From: CAYNHZ01 sp964397445
GTDB lineage: Bacteria; Bacteroidota; Bacteroidia; Bacteroidales; UBA932
Length of the DNA: 64,000 nt
Direction of reading: 5' to 3'
Assembly: GCA_964397445.1 (NCBI GenBank)
Contig: CAYNHZ010000004.1
Coordinates: forward strand, 62,001 to 126,000
A program made the position numbers and the translations under genes. Shown here piece after piece: positions 1-10,200 of this stretch. Below the pieces are notes generated by a model. The model was not told the origin of the DNA, made no database searches, and worked only from the letters and a program-made list of their open reading frames with translations. Every line of letters begins with the position of its first letter. Positions within the stretch are counted from its first letter, which is position 1.

Positions 1-1003
1 TAAAATGAGAGTAATATACATTATATTTCAATGAGAGTTCAGAAGTAAACAAAATATCCTCAAATGTAAACCTCTTACCATAAGCCTCCAAAGTCTCATC
101 ACAAAACGACTCAGTACCAAACTCTATATGGGTAAGACCTGACCTACTATAAAGCGACATCTGCTCATCATTGATATTCGATGGTGAAAAATACGCACCC
201 CAAGAAATATTGACCTTACTATCAATCAATGCCTGAGCAAGTTTCTCATTATAACTATTATGAATATTGAAAATTGAATCTGTGAAAAACCAATAATTTA
301 CGCCAAAATCCCGTTTAATCTTTGCTATTGTTTCCACTATCAAATCAATATCCATACACCTAACACAAGTTCCATCTATCTGTGGATATGTACAATAGAT
401 ACATTTATTTGGACATCCCCTTTTAGTTTGGATATTCAACATACCACTCGCTTTCCAATAATACTCCACCAAATTAGATTCATAAACAGCTTGAGGAGAT
501 GGTAAGTATTTTAGCTCATTATTATTAAATTTAGATTTCCCATAAAGATTGGGAATATCTGAGACATCTCTCCTTTGAGACAACCGCTTAATAAGCTCAC
601 ATAGAGTTTGTTCTCCCTCACCTTTGATCCCAAAATCAACATTCAATTCTCTCATAAAAAGCTCCGGAAAAATAGAGAACCCTGAACCGCCAACAATAAA
701 TGGTACTTTGGTAATACCCCTGATAAAATTGATTATTATTTTATAGTCATTAATAAAACCTCTATTATCCAAAGAATTAATACCATCAACATTTCTAATA
801 GAGATACATACGAAATCAAAATTCTCAACCATTAAAATCGAAGATAACTCTTCATTAGAGATGAGATTAAGATCCAATATCTCAACCTCGTAACCCTCTA
901 AATTATCAAGTAAATATGACTTCAAATATGCTGTACCGAGAGGATATACAGGATAGGGTTCTGTAAATCTATTTGTCGATATGATAGCTATCTTTCTTCC
1001 CAT
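1..1003 (-). CDS. B12-binding-like radical SAM protein (3' end outside window)
   Basis: I translated this open frame from the ATG at 1003 down to the window edge, where it is still open (334 codons seen). The N-terminal ~130 residues resemble the cobalamin-binding-like domain of B12/radical SAM proteins (PVYPLGTAYL, then FIVGGSGFSIFPE). They are followed by a radical SAM cluster-binding motif CxxxCxxC, CPNKCIYC at C197, C201 and C204. The start overlaps the end of the upstream acyltransferase gene by 16 nt, so the two are translationally coupled. Radical SAM proteins of this type occur in Bacteroidetes aryl-polyene/flexirubin clusters, and the neighbours here (ammonia-lyase, KS, KR, ACP) fit that. 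The exact reaction is unknown. The C-terminal part cannot be judged. Confidence 0.8.
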   Translation of the reverse strand, partial: MGRKIAIISTNRFTEPYPVYPLGTAYLKSYLLDNLEGYEVEILDLNLISNEELSSILMVENFDFVCISIRNVDGINSLDNRGFINDYKIIINFIRGITKVPFIVGGSGFSIFPELFMRELNVDFGIKGEGEQTLCELIKRLSQRRDVSDIPNLYGKSKFNNNELKYLPSPQAVYESNLVEYYWKASGMLNIQTKRGCPNKCIYCTYPQIDGTCVRCMDIDLIVETIAKIKRDFGVNYWFFTDSIFNIHNSYNEKLAQALIDSKVNISWGAYFSPSNINDEQMSLYSRSGLTHIEFGTESFCDETLEAYGKRFTFEDILFTSELSLKYNVYYSHF

Positions 1004-1860
1004 AAGTCAAAAAAATTAAACCATTGTTGTGGATATCTTCTAATAGTAGATTCAAAACAGGTCAAATATCTATTAAGTATCTCGGTCTGAGATAGATCCT
1101 TCTCTATATTATAAAAAATAAAACGATACTTCATCCCCCTCTCCCTCATAGCAAAGTAAAATACAACAGGGACATTGAATTTGGAAGCGAGCAAAGAGGG
1201 TCCCTTTGGGAATAATGCACTTCTCCCCATAAAATTCACTCTACAAGCAGTGGTTTTATCCATATACCTATCCCCTTGAAAACAGACAAACTCTCCATCA
1301 TCAAGGGCTTTCTTTATTTTAATAATAGAATCGAAATTATCATTATTAAGAGCGATAACATTATATTTTCTTTCAGCAGCAGTAGTAAGATTTTTAATAT
1401 TGTCATATTCTCCATCATACATTACAATATTCAGCTTAATAGGGGCTTCGGAAAAGAAAACAGAACCAATCTCCCAACACCCTATGTGTCCTCCAATCAT
1501 AATAGCTGCACCCTTATCATATAACTCTTTAAACCGATCTAAATTTTCAAACTCAAAACTATATCTATCTGACAATCCGTTATTTACAGCAATTTTATCT
1601 ATTAACTCTTGACCAAATATGTAGTAGTGGGAATACAACATAATAATCGATTTAAATCTTCCATATTTAAGAATTGCCCTATTATACCGCCATATCGACC
1701 TTGTCGATCTTGGTGCAAAGGGGATAAAATATAGGACTACAATAGATAAAAATGCATATGCGAACTTAATCCCTACACGACTGATCAAGAATATAAAAAA
1801 TTTATATCCAAATGAACCTCCTCGGGATTTGCCACTCCACCCATTTTCTTCACTTTTCAT
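988..1860 (-). CDS. LpxL/HtrB-family lysophospholipid acyltransferase of the polyene cluster
   Basis: The 290-residue protein matches the lipid A acyltransferase (LpxL/HtrB) family. It has an N-terminal membrane segment at about 35-50 and the HX4E catalytic motif (H125 and E130 in GGHIGCWEIG). A conserved GDR-type block (CFQGDRYM) follows at about 195, then FPKGPSLLASK. In aryl-polyene and flexirubin clusters a homologous acyltransferase is thought to transfer the finished acyl chain to a lipid carrier. I infer the same here from its position between the ACP and radical SAM genes rather than from the sequence itself. It overlaps both neighbours (11 nt with the ACP gene, 16 nt with the radical SAM gene), so it is part of one transcript. 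Confidence 0.85.
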   Translation of the reverse strand: MKSEENGWSGKSRGGSFGYKFFIFLISRVGIKFAYAFLSIVVLYFIPFAPRSTRSIWRYNRAILKYGRFKSIIMLYSHYYIFGQELIDKIAVNNGLSDRYSFEFENLDRFKELYDKGAAIMIGGHIGCWEIGSVFFSEAPIKLNIVMYDGEYDNIKNLTTAAERKYNVIALNNDNFDSIIKIKKALDDGEFVCFQGDRYMDKTTACRVNFMGRSALFPKGPSLLASKFNVPVVFYFAMRERGMKYRFIFYNIEKDLSQTEILNRYLTCFESTIRRYPQQWFNFFDLWEER

Positions 1861-2098
1861 TAATTTTACGAATGATTAGATCATAAAAATCTTGGAATGT
1901 CTTTATCTCAACAAAATCTTTCCTAATTAAGGTTACACCAAAAGTATTGTCAATCAACACAACAACATCAACAAGGTCAAGGCTATCTAATTCTAAGGTA
2001 TCCATTAATAAATCGTCAGGTAAAAACTTAGAGGAATCAGCCTCAAATTCCTCTGCCAAGACAATATTGATCTTATCTATAATTTCTTGATTATTCAT
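1850..2098 (-). CDS. acyl carrier protein (polyene cluster)
   Basis: This 82-residue acidic protein has the phosphopantetheine attachment motif ELDSLDLVD, with S39 as the carrier serine. The length and the helix pattern around the motif fit a discrete type II ACP. It lies 3 nt downstream of the ketosynthase gene and overlaps the acyltransferase gene, so it is most likely the dedicated carrier for the polyene chain rather than the fatty-acid AcpP. The sequence diverges from housekeeping AcpP, in which the motif is usually GADSLD. Confidence 0.9.
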   Translation of the reverse strand: MNNQEIIDKINIVLAEEFEADSSKFLPDDLLMDTLELDSLDLVDVVVLIDNTFGVTLIRKDFVEIKTFQDFYDLIIRKINEK

Positions 2099-2101
2099 AT
2101 T

Positions 2102-3325
2102 TTATATATATTTTTTTATTATAAGTGTTGAGTTTGTCCCTCCAAATCCAAAAGAGTTAGATAGAAAAGTATCAAATTCGATATCAACCCTTTTATTTGG
2201 AATATTTAACCTTGATGTGATCTCATCTCCCTCTTCAAAATTGATATTTGGAGAGATAAAATTGTTCTGCATCATAAGGATAGAATATATCACCTCACTC
2301 GCACCTGCCATCCACATCTCGTGTCCTGTCAAAGACTTAGTAGATGTAACATATGGATTATAACCTTTAAATACCTCAGAAAGAGCTAATGCCTCGTTAG
2401 AATCCCCAACAATGGTTGATGTAGCATGGGCATTTATATAGTGAATATCTTTTAGGTTTATTTTTGATGATTCTATTGCCATTCTTAGAGATCTGATAGG
2501 TCCATCAACACTCGGCACCGAAATATGATCTCCGTTAGAAGAGAAACCATATCCAACCACCTCAGCAATAATATTTGCCCCCCTTCTCTTTGCAGACTCA
2601 TAACTCTCCAACACCAATGTTGCCGCCCCACCACTCGGAACCAATCCGTCTCTGTTTTTATCAAATGGCCTTGAAGCAGCAGTGGGATTATCCTCTCTCA
2701 TCGAGAAAGCACTTAGGGCATCAAAACTCCCTACCGAATAGATATTTATCTCCTGAGCCCCACCACAAACCATACATTCTTGGAGTCCATTCTTAATAAG
2801 AAAATAGGCAATACCTATTGAATGAGAACCACTTGCACATGCACCTGAAACAGTAAAGCTAATCCCTCTCAAATTAAATATCACAGACAAATTCATTGTA
2901 ACTGTAGAATTCATAGATTGAAAGATATTACCTGACCCCACAAGAGCAGTATTTTTTTTCTCCCTTATTATATCCACCCCTTCAATAACAGGGGCAGCAC
3001 AACTATCATTACCATACAAAATACCAACCTCTCGAGATGAAAGAAAATTCTGATCAATTCCACTACTTTTTAGTGCCTCCTTAGTGGCAATGTACGCGTA
3101 TGCCCCCTGTTCGGGAAGAGACATCCTTTTTCTTCTATCCAATTCCTCTTTAAGGTCGGGAAGCTCCAAAATACCTGTAAGTGAGGATCTGTAACCAATT
3201 TCTTTTCTATGTGGATCAATACCTACCCCTGAAACACCGTTGAATAAAGAATCTTTAACTTCTATAACATTCTTTCCAATACAAGAATAAACCCCCATTC
3301 CTGTTATTACAACCCTATTTTTCAT
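2102..3325 (-). CDS. beta-ketoacyl-ACP synthase, FabF-like (polyene cluster)
   Basis: This 407-residue KASII-type condensing enzyme has all three catalytic residues: C163 in SGACASGSHS, H300 in NAHATST and H335 in LTGHEMWMAG. It is therefore a catalytic ketosynthase and not a chain-length-factor partner. The C-terminal FGFGGTNSTLI block is also family-typical. In this context it would extend an aromatic starter with malonyl-ACP units. It sits 14 nt after the ketoreductase gene and 3 nt before the ACP gene. Whether a second KS/CLF gene exists cannot be told, because the cluster continues past the left edge. Confidence 0.9.
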   Translation of the reverse strand: MKNRVVITGMGVYSCIGKNVIEVKDSLFNGVSGVGIDPHRKEIGYRSSLTGILELPDLKEELDRRKRMSLPEQGAYAYIATKEALKSSGIDQNFLSSREVGILYGNDSCAAPVIEGVDIIREKKNTALVGSGNIFQSMNSTVTMNLSVIFNLRGISFTVSGACASGSHSIGIAYFLIKNGLQECMVCGGAQEINIYSVGSFDALSAFSMREDNPTAASRPFDKNRDGLVPSGGAATLVLESYESAKRRGANIIAEVVGYGFSSNGDHISVPSVDGPIRSLRMAIESSKINLKDIHYINAHATSTIVGDSNEALALSEVFKGYNPYVTSTKSLTGHEMWMAGASEVIYSILMMQNNFISPNINFEEGDEITSRLNIPNKRVDIEFDTFLSNSFGFGGTNSTLIIKKYI

Positions 3326-3339
3326 TATTACAATAAAAA

Positions 3340-4068
3340 TTATGTATACAAACCTCCATTAATTGAAATAATTTCACCTGTTATGTATGATGCGTTCTTG
3401 GAAGAGAGAAAGGCCACCACTTCTGCTACCTCTTCAGGCGTTCCAAATCGTCCCACTGGAATACTTCTCTTCAACTCTTTTTCATCCAAATCATTTGTCA
3501 TCTCAGTAGAAATGTACCCTGGAGCCACCCCATTCACTGTAATTCCTTTCTTTGCGACCTCTTGAGCAAGAGACTTGGTTGCTGCAATCAGCCCCCCTTT
3601 TGCTGCCGAATAATTAACCTGACCCGACAACCCCTTTATCCCCGAAAGAGATACGATATTTACCACCCTTCCATATCTACCAACAATCATCGGTTGAAGA
3701 AGTTGTTTAGTAACATAAAAGAAACCACTGAGATTTGTATTGATAATATGTTCCCAATTATTAGACTCCATCCATATCATCAAAGAGTCACTCCGGATGC
3801 CTGCATTGTTAATAAGTACCTCTATATACTCCCCTTTGTGATTCTCTTGCCAATTAGATATGACACAACTAACTTGATTACAATCAGACACATCAAATTG
3901 CATCAATTCACCATCAGCTCCACACTCCCTTAGCAATTCCAATGTCTTTTCCCCTTCCGCCTTATTAGACAGATAATTAACCAAAATATAATATCCCATT
4001 TGCCCTAATCGTTGACAAATAGCCCTACCAATACCTCTACTTCCTCCTGTAACTAATGCATATTTCAT
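3340..4068 (-). CDS. 3-oxoacyl-ACP reductase, FabG-like SDR (polyene cluster)
   Basis: This 242-residue short-chain dehydrogenase has the NADPH-binding TGGSRGIGRA at 7-16, NNAG at 87-90, and the catalytic Ser and YxxxK (Y153, K157 in NYSAAKGGL). The C-terminal GEIISINGGLYT is typical of FabG. It reduces the beta-keto group on the ACP-bound chain. Its place between the ammonia-lyase and ketosynthase genes marks it as the ketoreductase of the aryl-polyene-type pathway rather than of housekeeping fatty-acid synthesis. Confidence 0.9.
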   Translation of the reverse strand: MKYALVTGGSRGIGRAICQRLGQMGYYILVNYLSNKAEGEKTLELLRECGADGELMQFDVSDCNQVSCVISNWQENHKGEYIEVLINNAGIRSDSLMIWMESNNWEHIINTNLSGFFYVTKQLLQPMIVGRYGRVVNIVSLSGIKGLSGQVNYSAAKGGLIAATKSLAQEVAKKGITVNGVAPGYISTEMTNDLDEKELKRSIPVGRFGTPEEVAEVVAFLSSKNASYITGEIISINGGLYT

Positions 4069-4089
4069 TTAAAATACCATTAAATGTGA

Positions 4090-5607
4090 TTAAATATGTA
4101 AAATTGTATTTTTTCGTAAAAATTCAATAACCCTCGCTATCTCTTCATACTTTGTTGAATCGGAGATAAATTTTGGAACGATTAAGCGAATATTATTATA
4201 AAGTTCTTTAGTTTTATCAGAGAGCTGATTATCAATTTTAAGACAATCTACAGCCTGCACTAAAGCGATCATCTGTATTGCCAAGACCTGAAAACAATTA
4301 TCAATAACCCTCTCCGCGATCAATGCTGAATTTGTACCCATACTTACAATATCTTGATTATCATTATTGTTTGGAATAGTATGAACATACATAGGATTTG
4401 ACAACATCTGACATTCAGCCGCTGTTGATGTAGCAGTAAATTGGGCAGCTTGCAAGCCATAATTGAGCCCTAACTCCCCTAAATTGACAAAAGGTGGAAG
4501 AATACCGTTTACCTTATCGTGGAAAAGGTAATTTAACTGTCGCTCCGAAAGTAAGGTCATTTTTGTAATGGCTATCTTCAACTTATCCATTTCAAAAGAG
4601 ACATAATCCCCGTGAAAATTTCCACCGTGATATACATATTGAGTCTCAGGATCAACGATCGGATTATCATCAACCGAATGAAACTCTTCGATTAGTACTT
4701 TAGCCACATTATCTATCACCTCTAAAATAGGACCGAGCACTTGGGGAATGCAACGTAACGAATAAAACGGCTGAACTTTATGAGTGAATAATTTTTTATT
4801 TTTCTCAACACCGCTATATAAATCCAATTCTCGTTTGCGTAAAAGTTTACTTGAAGATGAAATATCACGCATAACCTCCGCTATTTGTGATTGTCCTTTA
4901 TGAAATTTCAAATCATTCAACACCTCAGACATAAAATCATCATAAGAGGAAGCTATCTCATTCATCATCACAGATGCAACAATAGATGCTCCAAGGAGTT
5001 TTCTCGCATTTATAAGATTGACCAAACCAATTCCAGTCATCATCCCTGTACCATTCGTAAGTGCCAATCCCTCTCTAATATACATCTTCAAAGGGGTAAT
5101 ACCACATTCTGAAAGCACATCACGAGTATCTGACAATGAGCCCTTGTAAAAAACCTTACCCTCTCCAATATAGGTCAACGCAATATGAGACAACTGAACC
5201 AAATCACCACTTGCCCCGACACTTCCGTGTTCAGGGACAAACGGGATAATATCATTATTAAGAAACTCTTTGATAATATTAATTGTATCAAGATGAACAC
5301 CTGATTTACCCGATAAAAAAGCGTAGAGACGGGATAACATTGCCCCCCTTACACACTCCTTTCGAATGGGATTACCTGCCCCGCAGCTATGAGAACGAAT
5401 AATATTATACTGTAATTGATTACGGTCATCATCATTTATGCGATATTGGGCCATAGGACCAAAACCAGTATTTATTCCATATATAACTTTATCTTTCTGA
5501 TAATCAGATAGAAAATTAAATCCTTTTTCGACTATTTGTATTTGATCATTTGATATTTTAACAGGTGATAATCCAAAAATAATATTACATATATCTCTCT
5601 CTTTCAT
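4090..5607 (-). CDS. aromatic amino acid ammonia-lyase, probably tyrosine ammonia-lyase
   Basis: This HAL/PAL/TAL-family enzyme forms its MIO cofactor from the Ala-Ser-Gly triad (residues 132-134 in SVGASGDLVQLSH). Other family blocks are YGINTGFGPMAQYR, YHGGNFHGDY and SNPMYVHTIPNNNDNQDI. The overall match is to the Flavobacterium-type tyrosine ammonia-lyase, which makes p-coumarate, the aryl starter of flexirubins and aryl polyenes. The substrate-selecting pair here is Ser-His (RSHSCG), as in histidine ammonia-lyases and, as I recall, in the Flavobacterium TAL, so substrate is inferred mainly from context. I chose the ATG at 5607 (505 residues), which follows the lspA stop by 16 nt. An in-frame ATG at 5685 would add 26 atypical residues and overlap lspA. 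Confidence 0.85.
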   Translation of the reverse strand: MKERDICNIIFGLSPVKISNDQIQIVEKGFNFLSDYQKDKVIYGINTGFGPMAQYRINDDDRNQLQYNIIRSHSCGAGNPIRKECVRGAMLSRLYAFLSGKSGVHLDTINIIKEFLNNDIIPFVPEHGSVGASGDLVQLSHIALTYIGEGKVFYKGSLSDTRDVLSECGITPLKMYIREGLALTNGTGMMTGIGLVNLINARKLLGASIVASVMMNEIASSYDDFMSEVLNDLKFHKGQSQIAEVMRDISSSSKLLRKRELDLYSGVEKNKKLFTHKVQPFYSLRCIPQVLGPILEVIDNVAKVLIEEFHSVDDNPIVDPETQYVYHGGNFHGDYVSFEMDKLKIAITKMTLLSERQLNYLFHDKVNGILPPFVNLGELGLNYGLQAAQFTATSTAAECQMLSNPMYVHTIPNNNDNQDIVSMGTNSALIAERVIDNCFQVLAIQMIALVQAVDCLKIDNQLSDKTKELYNNIRLIVPKFISDSTKYEEIARVIEFLRKNTILHI

Positions 5608-5623
5608 AGTTCTTCGACATTTT

Positions 5624-6253
5624 CTATTTATTTGACTCTTTACTAAAGAAATATTTCCATTTAAATATAATAATATAAATTGCACCTACTGAAATACAAG
5701 AGTCAGCAACATTAAAAATAGGACGGAAAAACTCAAATTGATCACCACCCCATATCGGCACCCATTGAGGAATGGTAGTGCTGATAATCGGACAATATAA
5801 CATATCTACTACTTTACCCATAAAGAAGTTTGCATACCCACCTCCATCAGGCATAAACTGAGCCACTTGAGTAAATGTAGATTCACTAAAAATCAAACCA
5901 TAAAAAAGACTATCGAAAATATTACCAAGTGCACCGACAATTATCAAGGTAAACCCAACGAGAACCCCGAATGGTGCATTTGCTTTATACATTTTTTTAA
6001 TGTAGTAGTAAAGAAACCCTACTAACAAAACCCTTGCAAGTGTAAGAATCACCTTACCTACCGCCCCTCCGAACTTCATCCCAAAGGCCATCCCCTCGTT
6101 CTCAATAAAATAAATTTGAAACCAATTACCGAATACAGGAATTGATTCACCAATACACATATTTGTCTTAACCAAAATTTTAGTAATCTGGTCAATAAGC
6201 AACATTACCACTAAAATAGTGAAAAGAATTCGAGCTCTATATGATTTTTTCAT
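5624..6253 (-). CDS. lspA: lipoprotein signal peptidase II
   Basis: This 209-residue integral membrane aspartyl protease removes signal peptides from prolipoproteins. Conserved blocks are DQITK near 21, NEGMAFG near 53, GNIFDSLFYG with the first catalytic Asp near 113, and FNVADSCISVG with the second. It is about 45 residues longer than enterobacterial LspA because of an insert between the two Asp motifs, a form seen in Bacteroidetes. Its ATG overlaps the stop of the TraR/DksA-type gene (ATGA at 6250-6253). The pigment cluster follows directly on the same strand. Confidence 0.95.
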   Translation of the reverse strand: MKKSYRARILFTILVVMLLIDQITKILVKTNMCIGESIPVFGNWFQIYFIENEGMAFGMKFGGAVGKVILTLARVLLVGFLYYYIKKMYKANAPFGVLVGFTLIIVGALGNIFDSLFYGLIFSESTFTQVAQFMPDGGGYANFFMGKVVDMLYCPIISTTIPQWVPIWGGDQFEFFRPIFNVADSCISVGAIYIIIFKWKYFFSKESNK

Positions 6254-6675
6254 TTTTTAGAATTGAGCTTAGCCTCAACGCTCAAAGTGGCGTGGGGAAC
6301 CAACTTTAATCTCTCTTTCGGTATCAACTTGCCTGTTTCACGGCAGATACCATAAGTTTTGTTTTCGATTCGCACTAATGCAGCCTCCAAAGAACGGATA
6401 AATTTGAATTGTCTTTGGGCTAATTGCCCTGCCTCCTCCTTTGAAAGTGCAGACGCCCCCTCCTCTAAAACCTTAAATGTTGGAGAGGTATCTTCAGTAT
6501 CATTACTCGTACTGTGTGTTATCGCAGCTTTTAACTGCTCATAATCATCTTTGGCCTTTTCAAGTTTTTGCAAGATAATCTCCTTAAATTCTTGAAGCTC
6601 CTCGTCACTATAACGGACTTTCTCAAGATTTTCATCTTTTACTTCCATTGCTGTTTCCTTTACTAATTTAGCCAT
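6250..6675 (-). CDS. TraR/DksA-family regulator with degenerate zinc finger
   Basis: This 141-residue protein has an N-terminal acidic coiled-coil region and a C-terminal DksA/TraR-like finger fold (YGICRETGKLIPKERLKLVPHATLS). Only one of the four usual zinc-binding cysteines remains (in GICR), and the CxxC-like C-terminal pair is replaced (ATLSVEAK). Bacteroidetes commonly carry such a form beside lspA and ileS. DksA-family proteins bind RNA polymerase through the secondary channel, and I infer that role here. It has a likely own promoter at 6736-6743 (minus strand) and is translationally coupled to lspA. Confidence 0.85.
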   Translation of the reverse strand: MAKLVKETAMEVKDENLEKVRYSDEELQEFKEIILQKLEKAKDDYEQLKAAITHSTSNDTEDTSPTFKVLEEGASALSKEEAGQLAQRQFKFIRSLEAALVRIENKTYGICRETGKLIPKERLKLVPHATLSVEAKLNSKK

Positions 6676-6735
6676 AATCGTAAGTTTTAATGCGTAAATA
6701 TAATTAAAATATATTTAATTTTCAAAAAAGAAACA

Positions 6736-6743
6736 CAAAAGTA
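6736..6743 (-). promoter_or_regulatory. -7 element TACTTTTG upstream of the dksA-like gene
   Basis: On the minus strand the octamer TACTTTTG matches the Bacteroidetes -7 consensus TAnnTTTG. It lies about 60 nt before the ATG at 6675, inside the 99-nt gap after guaD. No clear TTTG -33 box is present. Confidence 0.5.
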
Positions 6744-6774
6744 ATCAATCTAATCCGTTTCATTGAAAAATAAA

Positions 6775-7248
6775 TTAATACCTTATTTTGTTTTCATTAT
6801 TGATCCATTTTTCGAATGGTTCAAGCCCCCTTTTTTTCAATATCGCCTCAATCGGAATTGCCCTCTGAGATTGGGGAATGAGAAACTCTTTATAGATAAA
6901 ATCATCATCAAAACCAGCCTTTGCCGCATCTTTTCTATCAGCAGCAAAATAAATTTTATCTATATGAGCCCAATAAATTGCAGAAAGACACATAGGGCAA
7001 GGTTCACAACTTGTGTACAATATACAGCCTGAAAGATTAAAAGTATTAAGAACTTTACAAGCTTTTCTTATAACATTCACCTCAGCGTGTGCAGTAGGAT
7101 CATTATCTACTGTTACACTATTTGAGGCCTGCGCTATTATCTCCCCATCTTTCACAATAACTGCTCCAAACGGTCCTCCACTATAAGATGAGGCGTTATG
7201 ATTTGCAATCTCTATTGCTTTCTCAATAAATTTTTCGTTAATATCCAT
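6775..7248 (-). CDS. guaD: guanine deaminase (CDA-fold, GuaD type)
   Basis: This 157-residue zinc deaminase has HAE (H54, catalytic E56) and PCPMC (C84, C87). Beyond the shared motifs it matches the Bacillus-type guanine deaminase through GGPFGAVIVKDG, NDPTAHAEV, LYTSCEPCPMCL, AIYWA and especially GFDDDFIYKE near the C-terminus, which tRNA adenosine deaminases lack. It converts guanine to xanthine. It lies 9 nt downstream of ileS and is probably cotranscribed. tRNA adenosine deaminase (TadA) is the main alternative but fits less well. Confidence 0.85.
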   Translation of the reverse strand: MDINEKFIEKAIEIANHNASSYSGGPFGAVIVKDGEIIAQASNSVTVDNDPTAHAEVNVIRKACKVLNTFNLSGCILYTSCEPCPMCLSAIYWAHIDKIYFAADRKDAAKAGFDDDFIYKEFLIPQSQRAIPIEAILKKRGLEPFEKWINNENKIRY

Positions 7249-7257
7249 TTTAGATTA

Positions 7258-10200
7258 TTAAATAATATTTTTTTCAATTTTGATCCTCACAAAATCATCA
7301 TTAATCCACTCAATATCCTCACCCTCATCCAAAGAATCAAAAAGAGAAATCGATAACGCAAGTGTTTGGGAACACACATAATCTTTGTAATCTTTCAGAG
7401 CCTCCGCAATCTCATCTCTATAGAGAATCGACACATTGATTTTGTCAGTCACCTCAAAGTTACAATCTTTTCTTAGATTTTGTATTCTATTTATCAATTC
7501 ACGTGCAACACCCTCATTTTTGAGATCATCCGTAATTGTAATATCAAGAGCAACAGTGAGTTTACCCTCAGTTGCAACAAGCCAACCCGGCATATCTTCT
7601 GAAATGATTTCATAATCTTCAACATCTATAAGAACATCTCCACAATCGAGTTTCAACATATAACTATCACCCCTCATCCCACTCATCTCAATCTGGGAAA
7701 TATCACCTTGCGACATCGTACCGAAAGAGGAAGAGATCTCCTTCATTTGCTTTCCATACTTTTTACCAAGAGTTTTAAAATTTGGCTTTATCTTTTTAGT
7801 AATCAGACCTGTCGTATCTGTTATAAATTCAACACACTTAACATTTACCTCTGTTAAAACAATATCTTTAACCAATCTGAACTGCTCCTCGATAGTGGAA
7901 TCAAGAATTGGGATTATAATACGGTTCAAAGGTTGGCGAACCTTAATATTAACCTTCCTTCTGAGGGCAAGCACCATCGATGAACTCTTCTGAGCGAGAT
8001 CCATTCTCGACTCGAGATTCTTGTCAATTAACCTCTCATCATATTCAGGCATAAGTATTTGATGAACAGACAATCCTTTATGAAGGCCAGAGACCGCATT
8101 AAGATCTGAGAACAACCTATCCATATAAAATGGAGCAATCGGTGCTGCAAGTATTGAAACTGTCTCAAGGGCAGAATAAAGTGTTTGGTAAGCGGCAAGT
8201 TTATCCGAATTCATCTCACCTCCCCAAAATCTCTTTCTATTCAACCTTACATACCAATTACTCAATCCGTCACAAACAAAATCTTGAATCATCCTACCAG
8301 CAGAGGTAACATCATATCGTTCATAACTCTCTAAAACATCCTTAATCAAAGTATTCAGCAACGATATAAGCCACCTATCTGTTTCACTTCTTCTATCCAC
8401 ATCGATTTGAGGTTCAGAGTTTGTAAATCCATCAACATTTGCATAGAGAGCAAAGAAAGAATAGGTATTGTACAAAGTCCCGAAAAATTTCCTACGCACC
8501 TCATCCACACCGGATTCATCAAATTTAAGATTGTCCCAAGGCTGAGAATTGGTCATCATATACCACCTCAACGGATCCGCCCCATACTCATCTAAAGCCT
8601 TGAAAGGGTCAACCGCATTTCCAAGCCTCTTACTCATTTTATTCCCCTCTTTATCTAAAACCAAACCGTTGGAAATAACATTCTTAAACGCAATTTTATC
8701 GGCTACCATAGTAGCTATCGCGTGTAAAGTAAAGAACCAGCCCCTTGTCTGATCCACCCCCTCTGCAATAAAATCGGCAGTTTGACCAAACGATGGTGTA
8801 TCTTTTTTTGCAAGCCCCTCCTGAGCAAAAGGCATAGCCCCCGAATCAAACCACACATCTATCAAATCTGACTCCCTTACCATCCTTTTACCACTATCGG
8901 ATACCAAGAAAATATTATCCATATAGTGCCTGTGAAGGTCTATCTTGTTATAATTCTCAGCACTTGAATCAGAGGGGTCAAAATGGAGTCTCCTTAATGG
9001 ATTTTCCTTCATAATACCCGCCTTACACGAGAGTTCTATCTCATCATACAACTCTGATACAGAGCCTATACACTTCTCTTCTTTACCATCTTCACTCCTC
9101 CAAATAGGAAGAGGTGTTCCCCAATATCTGCTTCGTGAGAGGTTCCAATCTTGTAAGTTTTCAAGCCATTTTCCAAAACGGCCGCTTCCGGTCGATTCTG
9201 GATACCAATTGATAGTTTTATTCAACTCTATCATCCTATCTTGAACAGCGGTAGTCCTAATAAACCAAGAGTCAAGCGGATAGTATAAAACAGGTTTATC
9301 TGTCCTCCAACAATGGGGATAATTATGGGTATGTTTCTCTATCTTGAATGCCTTATTGTTCTGCTTGAGCATAACGCAAATATCAACATCAAGAGTAGGT
9401 GTATCCTCCTTTGCTTCAGGATCATAAGCATTCTTTACAAAACGCCCTGAGAAAGATCCGTACAAATCCACAGCTACCCTCTCACGCACAAAATCACCAT
9501 CCAAATCCTCTATCCTATACATTTTCCCCATTCTGTCAACCTGCGCTTGCATCACACCAAATGCATCTTTAACCATAAGTGGTGGTATCCCTTTTATCTT
9601 TGCAACTTTAGCGTCGTCAGCACCAAAAGTGGGAGCTATATGTACTATCCCTGTACCATCTTCAACAGTCACAAAATCACCTGTAATCACCCTGAATGCA
9701 CCATCTTCCGGAGTAATCCAAGGGATCAATTGCTTGTAGGAGATCTCCTCTAAATCCCTACCGCTATAACTCCCTTCAACTATTTCAAAGGGGATAAGTT
9801 TATCACCCACCTTATAATCTTCCAACTTCAAGTCAGCTGCTTTAGGATTGAAATGATTATTAATCAACTCCTTAGCAACAATATAGAAGGCAGGAATACC
9901 AGTATACGGATTAAAAGATTTAACTATTGAATATTCAATTTTAGGCCCGACACAAAGGGCAGTATTAGAAGGAAGCGTCCAAGGTGTTGTGGTCCAAGCG
10001 AGGAAATAGAGGGGCTCCCCTTTAGAAACATCAAACAATTTTTCCGAAAACACATCCCTTATCACCTCAAACTGAACAACTGCAGTGGTATCCTTAACAT
10101 CACGATAACATCCCGGCTGATTCAATTCGTGAGAGCTCAAACCGGTTCCTGCCGCAGGTGAATAGGGTTGAATGGAATATCCCTTATACAAAAGACCTTT

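Noticed and set aside
5608..5685. Longer N-terminus for the ammonia-lyase
   Set aside because: The added 26 residues overlap lspA, are atypical for the family and precede the normal start region. The ATG at 5607 fits better.
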